From Rhytidiadelphus loreus (taxonomy: Eukaryota; Streptophyta; Bryopsida; Hypnales; Hylocomiaceae), in the NCBI GenBank assembly GCA_947034895.1, contig OX344762.1:86298981-86362980 (forward strand): a stretch of DNA of 64,000 nucleotides. The letters are read 5' to 3'. Made by a program: the position numbers and the translations under genes. Below are positions 55,101 through 64,000 of this stretch, piece after piece. The notes beneath the pieces were generated by a model. The model saw only the letters and a list, made by a program, of their open reading frames with translations. It was not told the origin of the DNA and made no database searches. Positions within the stretch are counted from its first letter, which is position 1. Each line of letters starts with the position of its first letter.

Positions 55101-57100
55101 TGGCTGAACTATAGGTGGAATTCTCCTCTTCTTCATTGTCGAGAAGATCGTAAGACGGTATGAAGAACTATCCAGCAACAGTGGTCAGCGTGGACGAGGC
55201 CATCAACATCGAAAGAAAAAAAATAAGGCCAAAAAATTGGAGACTCCCGAGAAGATTGCAGCAGTTGAAGAACTGGTAACACTTGAAAACAAGGAATCAA
55301 GTTCCTTGGAAACTATGAGCTCAGACCTCAAAAAGGTATTGTCTTGTTGCGTAAGTTTAGGTCATTTGCTATCTCAAAGTGGACATGTGCTCTATATGAT
55401 TGTTGATATTTAGGTCATTTTTCTTGACCTGGTTAATTTTATTGCGATTCACTTAATTTAAGGTGGTTACTTTTTGAGATCTGAAGAGTATAGATAGCTA
55501 GTGTAAATGAGAAACTACGTTTGAGGCACACCCCATTGATGATGGTAGTTATCTTACATCGTGTCTTTTGGCGTATTATGCAAGCAACAGTAATTTTACA
55601 ATTCTATTATGTAGGCACCAGTTTCATATGTAATGTGTTTTCCTTAAAAGCGTTTTTTGCACTTTCCTTGTCAAATCTCATACGGTAACAGAGGAAACGT
55701 GGTAAGAAGAAAGACACAGCTTCAGTTGGCAACGTCGTATCTACCGCTCTGGTACAGCAGGTGGAGGCAAGTGGGGCATTCGTTATAGGCTACTTGAACC
55801 TCTTCTCTGACGCAGTGGTAAGTATGTGTTACCTTATATGTCATTGCTTGATAGGGTTTATGCTGCCTCGAAGGAGCCTTTGCTTTTTAAATTATGTACA
55901 AAAAACTGGACTCGGGTTTTGTGGTTTTAGATAGACGACTTGAAGGTCTTTTGATCGTGTTACTTGCTAATCTTTTGGGGGTTCGGTGTTACAGCATAAC
56001 TTTACAGATGGCATGGCCCTTGGGAGTGCTTTCTTGCTGTATGGCACAGTGGGCGGCTGGTCACGGACTTTGTTTCTGCTGGCGCATGAGCTTCCTCAGG
56101 AGGTCTTCTCTTTCTCAGATATTAATTGGTGTCAAGCGTATTTTGATTCATTAGGCTTGCTCCAGATTTCAAAAGTTCACAATCTTCATTGTTCTTCATG
56201 ATTAGTATGGAATTATCATGCCGTGTAGATTCTTATTGATATCCGATGTGGCAATGACTTTTATGATCCGATTTTCCGCTCTTGTGCTACACTGCTACTT
56301 GTGTTAAGTACGTGTTTTATATTTGAGTTGTTCCAATCCGCAATCTGTGTCAGTGAGGTTGTTTGTTGGGTTGCCAACTTATGACATTCAGAAGGTCTGA
56401 ATATTTCTTTTTTGAGGGACCAGGTTGGGGACTTTGGAATCTTGGTGAAATCTGGCTTCAGTGTATTTGAGGCCCTGGCATTCAACTTTCTTTCGGCATT
56501 GGTTGCGTTAGCAGGAACTGCCGTGGTATATACTGCTTAGCCTGTTCCCCGCATGTAGCACATGGATATTTTAGTACACTGTAGTTTCAGAGAGAGCATA
56601 TATGTTTTGTGGACATCAAGTTTACTTGTCAACTCAATTGCCTTCAAAATTGCTGCAAATGTTTAAGTGTAATTAAATTTTTCAAAAATGTGGATACTGA
56701 AACGTGGACTTCATTTTTAACCTTCGTGTTGGATTTATGTCAGGCCCTGATGTTAGGTGGTAGTTTGGGTCGTTCATCTTTGATTGAAGTAAGCAATTGC
56801 TAATGATTATGTGTGTAGTTCAGTCTGCTTTTCTCATTAGTGTGCTTCATTCTTTAATTCTTCATTAAATCCAGATAGACTGCAGAATTTCTAATTCAGA
56901 AACAAACCTCCCCTCAATATTGGTCTTGACTCAATCCGGTACTGCAGGGTTTCATTGCAGGTGGGTTCATCTATATGTCGGTAGGTGGTGTCATGCCCAG
57001 CATGCATGATCAGGGCTCCTCCCTCACCTCAACTCTTTCACAGCTTGTGCCCATGGTGCTCGGCATGGCTGTGGCTATTGTAATATCCCTCGCTGAGTGA
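52167..57100 (+). CDS. IAR1: IAR1, ZIP-family zinc transporter (ZIP7/KE4 type), 11 exons, 678 aa
   Basis: Exons: 52167-53112, 53878-53961, 54171-54220, 54529-54580, 54808-54957, 55115-55335, 55692-55817, 55995-56102, 56424-56525, 56744-56788 and 56948-57100 (2037 bp in frame). The ATG at 52167 precedes a signal peptide (AVKALLLLAVLALFPCAAIA). A long acidic then His/Asp-rich luminal region follows (HDHDHGDAHVD, DHGDHSHRDKHR), then LPEEIAEEDDLLQYG. Membrane helices: LVSLASLICLVLLPCIV, then TLASFGAGAMLGDAFLHQLPH. A His-rich loop comes next (HHDHDHDHSHPHAHGHDH), then LLFFIVEKIV. The metal-binding helices are HNFTDGMALGSAF and HELPQEVGDFGIL, and the last exon ends GMAVAIVISLAE. IAR1 exports zinc from the ER/secretory lumen and affects auxin-conjugate sensitivity in Arabidopsis. 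Arabidopsis IAR1 is about 470 aa, so this N-terminus is some 200 residues longer. Confidence 0.94.
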
Positions 57101-57769
57101 ATTCAATGCACAAGGAGACCACCAATTCACCAAGTCGGATGAAATATTATTTGGATACCGAATGGTTGCTCTTTCCAATTCCATCTCCTCTGTAACGTCG
57201 GTTAAACTCGTTGCTGGGGTGTAGTGCTTTCGAACTCGATAGGTTTGTTAAGAGACATTGAGGTTATGCTGGATATGAAAAAACATATGGATCATGGTAA
57301 TGTTAGCAGTCTGCAGTTCTCGATGGGATCTAGAGATTTTTAGTTAGCTAAGCATTTTTCACCGTTCTTGTAGTGAAGAAGCGTGAGAAAATTCTCGTTT
57401 CTGGTGGCATTTATTTTCCGTTTGGGGCGATTTCTAGAAATTCTTGGAGTATAGAAATTTCTGAATTATGGTATGGTTTGCTTGAAGTATTTTTGCTTTG
57501 CAGTTTCATGTCAGTCTCTACATGCATCTCTGCAATTTTGCATCTTTAGTTTAAATTAAATTAGATGCATACTTTCAGTGCAATGTAGACAAGTTTGCCA
57601 TGGCAAGTTTTGATTGGCAAAGAAGAATCATGTTAAGATTGATAATGCTAGAGTTCTGACAATGAATCTTAACAATTTGCACAATTGGTTGCACAGTTGG
57701 GTGCAGATAGTGGAAAAGAGTTCTAAGGTAGCCTGTCGTTATTCTGCCTGTGCTCTAAGAACTGCCCTA

Positions 57770-58578
57770 TTAACCCCTAACTGCCTCATCGACCATATAT
57801 GGTCGATCTGAAATTTCAGGCTCATTTTGAAGTGGGCAGTTAAATTCGTTTGCCCGTTTTAAAAAAAAAATTGGGCAGTTTTTAGGGTTAACTATTCAAA
57901 ACTTTCATTTTTCACTGAAAAAGGTACATATTTGAGTGTTGAGAGGTCTCCAAAGCCATTTGTGTCCGTTAGTGGAAGAGTAAAGCTTGCTAATTTTACT
58001 TCATTTTTCAACTTTGAGCAATTTCACTTGATTTGAGATCTAAAAACTTCCACTTATTCATTTGCTTTGAAAATGGTCCCAATCAAAAGAGTAAAGTTTT
58101 TTCATGATTTTCACCATTGAAAATTTAAACAAGAAAGTGTTGATTTGGAGTTATTTGTGAATTATACTTATTAAAAAAATTGCATCTAAACAATTGCAAG
58201 GTGGATTGTGTAATGAGATTAAGAGCTTTTCAAGTGATATTAAGTTTTTTGAAAGGGTATTTTAGTGTGCTAACACAATTTGTAGTTGTTCATGTCACTT
58301 CTAATCCCAAAAAGCTTTTATGTGCAAATTTTTGAAACATTGTGGAGAGGGACAACATATTAAAAATAGAAAATGTACATTTCTCTTATTATAATCTCAC
58401 AACTCTTATGGAATTTTGCACTCAAAATTAGTGTATATACTAATAAGCAAGCTTTTTAAACATCCATACGGTTAGATTTTGAAAAAAAATCATTTTGATT
58501 CAATGGAGATTACTATAAGCCCATGTTCTTTTTCATGGGAAAAACACACTTGGAAAGGCTTAGGCACTTAAGGGTTAA
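57770..58578. mobile_element. TTAA-type element, 809 bp
   Basis: Left: TTAA (57770-57773) + CCCCTAACTGCCTCA. Right: TAGGCACTTAAGGG + TTAA (58575-58578), whose complement reads TTAA CCCTTAAGTGCCTA. Ends agree at about 15 of 18 positions. Directly inside the left end is a perfect 20-base palindrome, ATCGACCATATATGGTCGAT (57788-57807). The interior is AT-rich and non-coding. Confidence 0.8.
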
Positions 58579-59167
58579 ACTGTGAATTATTACTAAAGGA
58601 ATGCAAAATAGTGTAGTGATAAATTGGTGCTAATTGGAAATTATTGTTGCATAGTTTTATGAGTGGTTGGGGACTAGGTTTGATTTGGAAGTGGACAAAA
58701 TTTCAGTGTAAATAATGTGGAGTTATGAGTGGTGGGATACTTTGTGCCATCCTAGGCAATTAGATGCACTATGTTGTTCAAGTTTAAGGTTTGCATGCCT
58801 TCATTTTTGGTCTCCATTTGCACCATTGATGGACAATTGTTTGACATTTAATGGGAGTATCTATGGCCTTCAATAGCACCATACTATTGTAAGCTTTAGA
58901 AAATCATATGGAGTATCTAATTTAGTTCAAGTGTAAAATTACAAATAAAATTGTGATGGATGTGTCTCCCTCTCTTCTTTCTTTGAAAATTTGTTAAAAA
59001 ATGATTTGATCAGCATAGGGAAGATCCTAAGTGCATATACTTTTAAATGGTAGATGGTTTTTGTCCTTCCTACTTTAATTGTAGAATTGTAAGTTTGTTG
59101 TTTTGTATGAGTATTTTGAAATAATAAGGTTATCAAACAACTAAAGCTTGCACACATTGAATTTATA

Positions 59168-60090
59168 TTAACCCCTAAAGGACCATTGTCCCCTCGGGGG
59201 ACAAAATGGATTTCGGGCAAGTTCCTATGATCTCAATTTTCAGTGAATTTTTTTGAAACTTTCCCATAAGATAGGAAAACTTATGAGCTTCGTGGGAATA
59301 TAAATTTTATTTCAATTGGTGCCCGAGAGAAAAATTTATGGCATCTTAAACATAATTTACACATCACCGGGCAGAAAAATAAATCTACAAAAATTTGAAA
59401 TTAATTTTTTAATTTTTTTCTTCTTAAAGATCATATTTTTGTCTACATGTGAAGCTTTGATTCATTCCATTTGGATTAGTAATGTGAAAGTTATGAACAA
59501 TCTTGTTTTTCGGGCAATTTGAGCATCTTCTTGAAAAAATAACTTATAGGATTCAATTCTGAATGCAATTTTCACAATTTTTCAAAAAAAATTGTTTGAC
59601 AAGGTTAACTTTTCTATTTAGAACAATCTCACCGTTGAGATTATTGTGTTTCAATCCCATTTTAGAGCTATTAAAGATTTAGTTTTTCTTTCAATCTTGG
59701 ACCTACTTGTACTGAACAATTTTTTAAAGAATGAAAATCAATCATGTTTTTTTTTAATTTTTTTTTCTAGACTTTCAACTCAATGCTTCAACACAAAAAA
59801 ATTTAAATTCAAGGTCCATGGTGTAATTCTTTTCCCCAAATGGCATTCAAAGTCATCTGAAATTGCAGGCTAGTGTTCAAAAAAACTTTCTTTTTTCAAT
59901 TTTGAATGCTAATATCTTCCAATCTGTACGGTCAAACTCCATGAAATTTTTACCACATGATACTAGACTAGTAAAGTACAAGATCCTACGGTTAGATTCT
60001 AAAAAAATTGTTTTTTTGGATGAATGCAGCAAAAATGGCAGTTTTGAGTAGTTTTTGACAGAAGAACGGCCCTGGTCCTTTAGGGGTTAA
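59168..60090. mobile_element. TTAA-type element, 923 bp, with 14-bp perfect terminal inverted repeats
   Basis: Left: TTAA (59168-59171) + CCCCTAAAGGACCA. Right: TGGTCCTTTAGGGG + TTAA (60087-60090). The ends are exact complements. Just inside the left end is a small hairpin, TTGTCCCC-TC-GGGGGACAA. The interior is AT-rich; a 75-codon frame inside has no recognisable motif. Confidence 0.86.
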
Positions 60091-60416
60091 GTATTGACAA
60101 ATTCAGCCTTATTATGAAGAACATCAAGTCAATATTAATGTTGTATAGGTAAGTTGGGTTCAACTTGTGTAAGTTTGAGTATGAGCACAAGTATTTAATG
60201 TCCGGAAGGTCCTATGCTTACTTTACTATCAAAAAAAATTAAATAAAAATTCTTTTGAATTGGATATTTTTACTATAAGTATAATATAGTTACAAAATAT
60301 TCATTTTATTTATTTATTTGTTTCCAAAAGATTGCAATTTTTATGCAATAATGGTTCACTTTACAATGCATGGGATCATGTTTGATGGTAAATGAGATTC
60401 TAGGCCTTTAAATTCG

Positions 60417-60695
60417 CATTAGATGTTTTTTTAGGCCTTTAGGAGACCGTTTCAGGCCTATTCCCTTCATTGTTCCCCCCACAGTGAAAGAATGGTCTCG
60501 GGAATGGCCAGCTGTCAAAAAAAAATGCAAAAATGCAAAAATAAATAAAAAATAAAAAATAAAAAATAAAAAAATTAGCTAGCAACCTCTCAGCCATGTA
60601 AGATTGCTACGGTGTCACTGCAACAATCACATTCCCTAGTTATCACAACATTATAACTTGCAATCTCCTAGAGGCCCGAAAAAACATCTAATGAT
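60417..60695. mobile_element. MITE with ~27-bp terminal inverted repeats, ~280 bp
   Basis: The left end CATTAGATGTTTTTTTAGGC then CTTTAGGAGA is matched by the reverse complement of the right end (TCTCCTAGAGGCCCG then AAAAAACATCTAATG) at about 25 of 27-30 positions. The interior contains a GGCCAGCTGTC motif and a poly-A rich AATAAAAAATAAAA run. The family differs from the TTAA elements. No clear target-site duplication. A related decayed copy may lie at 42275-42480. Confidence 0.78.
60526..60577. repeat. A-rich simple repeat (AAAAATGC / AAAAAATA units)
   Basis: Short runs AAAAATGCAAAAATGC followed by AATAAAAAATAAAAAATAAA form a simple-sequence tract inside the 60417-60695 element, probably by slippage. 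Confidence 0.85.
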
Positions 60696-63559
60696 GAAGT
60701 ATCTTTGAGCATTGTTTGTACTAATGTTGTACCACTATAGCATGAAATACTTGACTAGCACATTTTAGGGCCATTAACTTTGAAAGAAACTATTTTTGGG
60801 TGGATTGTTCAGAATATAAATGTCCAAGGGCTAAAACACATGAAGGTTGGAAAGAAACACCCAAAGGCAGACAAATGATGACAAAAGTACGAGAAAGAAC
60901 CAAAAGGTGGGACTATCCATATACAAAGAAATTGGGTTTGAAGCAATAAGGAGGTGAAAGTAGCATCCAAGGGTAAGGTTGAGCCAAAAGAACATCAAAA
61001 GACAAGATTGAAAACAATCGCTAGCAAGGACTATAATAGATCCTCCTACTTTGTAAACAAACTAATTAGAAAGTTAAAGTAATTAGAAAGTCCAAAAGTC
61101 CAACCTTGTGTTAATTATCATGTTCTTCTAAGTTTTGGTAAATAGACTTCATTGCTTCTTGTAAATACTGGTGGATGATAAAGTAGTTGTTATCTAGATC
61201 TAATTAGGTGTATCTTTCATAATGCCCCGAAAGATGATATCCATGTTGTCAACTGCAACTCTAGCTTTGGTTGCAATTGAGTCCTCAGCGGTTTCCTAAT
61301 GCTTGTCAAGTGGGATTCCTACGAGGTCAGTTATTTGCTCTTGTACAAAGATAGTGAACTAAAGTCTTAAAAGTTAGTGTCAAAATTACTCTTGTAGTTA
61401 CTATTGTAGTCTTCCAAAACTTTGAACCTCTCTAATTCATGCTAGGAATGTCTAATTAAGTATTGTGAGATCTTTTGGAAACTTGAATAACACAATGTAG
61501 ACATTTGAAATTTGAGAATTAAGAACAAAACAATTTGACTTTGAACCATACCAAATACAAAGAATTGATGGAATAGTAACTAAACCTACTACAAACCTCT
61601 AAGACTTAGAAATTAGTATTGAAATCCTATAGTAGCCTATAAACAATTCTCCAAACCATAAATATTCACATAAACAAGTACAAATTGTAAGATATAGGTG
61701 TGGATGAAGTTAGGCTCAAAATTATCCAATTTTTGGATGAAGAATCATCCAATTTTTTTTTAAACTTAGAAATAAAATAGAGAGATATATTGGAGTTCCA
61801 AATTTTCTTTAACATCCAAAAATAATTTTTTTTTCACCAAGAAAGGAATGGATGAAGTTTTTAAAAGTACAATTCATCCAAAACTTTAGTCCCTTCTAAC
61901 TTTTTCATACAAACTAGCATTTATAAGTATAATACCGTTTTCAAATGGGTACAATATTGTCTATCACATTATACAATCAAAATCAGCATATGATTTAATT
62001 GAAGTTTGAAGATAAGAGTTTTTACCCCTAGAATTAGCCAAACTTATTGAACATCTAATTTTTACAATTTCAATCCATTGTAAGTGATACTTGGGATACT
62101 CAAGAAGTGGAAACAAAAAAAAATTCCATCACTTGGAAGTCTAATTAGAAAATTTTTAGGCACCCAAACTTAGAAATTTACACATTGAATAGACTAAAAC
62201 CCAATTGTGTCTATTTTATCTCAAGGGTGAAGATAAAATGCTTACACATTGCGAGATAGATTGTTGTATAGTTCATTATTTTTTTAAATGAAGTGCCAAT
62301 GGAACCTATAAATACATCACCAATAGGATATGACATCATGACATTCATAAATAACCATCGATTTCTATTATCCCAATTATTGGTGCAAATGTTCACCCTT
62401 TTAATTCGTGACCATAAATTTATTTTCAATTGAAGATCAACCTCAATTTGCAACTTCTTTGGTTCAACTTAGGAGGTGCATCTAGTTCTACTACAACAAA
62501 CCATGTGCAAACAAGTGGTTTCTAATAAACTATAATTTCAACCTAAAATTTTGAGTATTGTTTAATAATGACTATAGGTTTCTATTGCCAAAATTTCCAA
62601 CTCAAATAAAATATAAAATGATTTGTAGAAGAGGTTGAAAATGAACTAAAATGGCATATTTTTCAACTCAAATAATTATAGAGAACACATTTAGATGACC
62701 ATTGAATCAATATTCAACTCAAAATGAACTTTCAATAGAGAGCTATTTTTAGGAATTTTTTTGTTGATTTTTTAGACAATTTTTTTTTATATAATATAAG
62801 TGTGTGAAAGTTATTTTTTAGTTCTTTAGTATATCTTTTTACTTCAAAAATTTGTAATTAATCATTATTAACAAATAAAAATATCAATAATTCAAAACAT
62901 AAACTTTCAAAGTAGAAAAATCTATTCATATTTTATTTATTTATTTATATTTAAAATTCAAAAAATATATAAGGGGTCCAAAGGTTTGTTCGATTGTAGT
63001 TTCTAATGGACACTCTAAGTGCCCCCCCAAGTGCTTCAATGAACCTTATCTACAAACTTTTGGTATGAAGGCAATTGGTAATCAAAATGTGCTTGTCTTA
63101 TTACTTTCACTATTTCAGTGAATGCTACATTTGACTTCATAGAAAAAATTTGTCGATTCTGGCTGCAACAAGAAACGATTGATACTAAATTATGTCGAAT
63201 CTTCAAATCTTCGAATCTTCGGACTGCTACCCATTGTCCTATACTGTAATGGTTCTAAATAGGCCAAGGATTTTGGTAAGGTGATAAGAAACTACGGGCT
63301 TTGGACTTGTAAAATGGGACTGCCAGACCACGAGCTAAAGCGTTCGAGGGATTGGCTCCTAAATTTCAAACCCACAATAATCAACAATCATGCCTTACCA
63401 GTGGGAACAATATAAAAGTACGACCATGTGGGCCAAGAACCCCACTTCGTCGCATCCACAACACAAAAAGAAGCTAAGCAATGATTTCACCCATGTTGCT
63501 CGCAACAACAAGAAAAGACAAGTCACAACACACAAGTCTTCTTCCATCTTCCAACTACC

Positions 63560-64000
63560 ACTCCAATTTCAAAGCTAAACTTTGAATGAGTGTCACGTTC
63601 ACTTCAAAACTTCAAATGGATTGAGTGATATCTCTTTGTAAAGTTATTACAATTCTCTATTCTTCCTCTAAATCTCAACTCATTTGAACACTCTGTCAAA
63701 AATCTATGGCCATTCGAAGTTTCGGCTTCTAAAAGTGAAGACAACAAACCCTCTTTCACTTCAACACTCACAATTCAATTATATAAATTCCAAATTGAAT
63801 GAATGATATCTTCTTAGAAAGATAACAACATTTCTTACACTCCCTCAAAGTTTCATTGCAAACAAAAGACCCTTTTCATATGAGGCAACAAACCTCCCTC
63901 CACTCAAACTAGTACAACGTTTGACTTACAACTCCAAATCAAACAAGTAAGATCAATTTAGAAACTATACACCATGATATACAACTCTTCCAATTTTCAT
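63560..64000. repeat. Loosely tandem ~145-bp repeat running off the window
   Basis: The pattern ACTCCAAAT-TGAATGA-TGATAT-CTT-TTAGAAAG-TA-CAACA recurs with variation near 63608, 63790 and 63925, each preceded by a CAACAAACC(T)C.CTTCACT-like stretch. Units are divergent, so this is tentative. Confidence 0.35.

Larger units (their letters stand above)
57101..64000. other. Gene-free, AT-rich repeat region at the right edge
   Basis: 57101-57600 is probably the IAR1 3' UTR and flank. Beyond it I see two complete TTAA elements (57770-58578 and 59168-60090), a second type of inverted-repeat element (60417-60695) and loosely repeated AT-rich sequence. No coding frame with a recognisable domain and no RNA gene were found up to the window end. 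Confidence 0.55.

Noticed and set aside
1..64000. tRNA, rRNA, CRISPR arrays and retrotransposon polyprotein genes
   Set aside because: No cloverleaf with matching A and B boxes, no rRNA-like sequence, no regularly spaced identical repeats with unique spacers, and no reverse transcriptase or integrase motif were seen on either strand.

Overview
This is a nuclear genomic window from a land plant. The genes have many GT-AG introns, and the best-recognised products are plant or organelle-associated: a plastid-targeted protein, XEG113, IAR1 and the complex I subunit NDUFA8. Exons are fairly GC-balanced, introns are short and intergenic DNA is very AT-rich. The extended IAR1 and YEATS N-termini and the gene spacing suggest a non-seed plant such as a moss, but I cannot fix the species and hold this loosely. 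No sign of a virus, plasmid, CRISPR array or prokaryotic operon was seen.

Layout: 64-1817 (+) is the 3' part of a LAZ1/DUF300 (TMEM184-like) gene cut by the window edge. 3271-6299 (-) is a three-exon predicted plastid protein of unknown function. 6500-14160 has no recognisable gene and consists of degenerate repeats. 14991-21687 (+) is XEG113 (GT77 arabinosyltransferase, 14 exons, 664 aa). 26458-31210 (+) is neutral ceramidase (9 exons, 789 aa). 32564-35940 (+) is an ABHD11-like alpha/beta hydrolase (5 exons, 331 aa). 37841-41619 (-) is a TAF14/GAS41 YEATS protein (7 exons, 324 aa). 45759-46520 (+) is a single-exon Topors-like RING protein. 48863-49378 (-) is NDUFA8 (2 exons, 106 aa). 52167-57100 (+) is the ZIP-family zinc transporter IAR1 (11 exons, 678 aa). 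57101-64000 is repeat DNA. The genes look like independent housekeeping genes and do not form a pathway cluster. XEG113, IAR1 and ceramidase all act in the secretory/endomembrane system, but I see no evidence of coordinated control.

The most unusual content lies between and inside the genes. At least five short elements begin with TTAA+CCC(C)TAA and end with the inverted complement TTA(G)GGG+TTAA. They have 14-20 bp terminal inverted repeats and otherwise unrelated interiors. This is the architecture of non-autonomous piggyBac-type transposons (TTAA target site), a superfamily I regard as unusual in land plants. Two diverged copies of a related element sit in two introns of XEG113, and one or two more sit in introns of the YEATS gene. 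Other dispersed families include a 300-650 bp repeat present at least four times in the same orientation (mostly in introns), a 20-bp minisatellite beside the plastid-protein gene, and a short 18-bp-stem foldback upstream of ceramidase. All coordinates and splice sites were worked out by eye from frame continuity and GT/AG signals.
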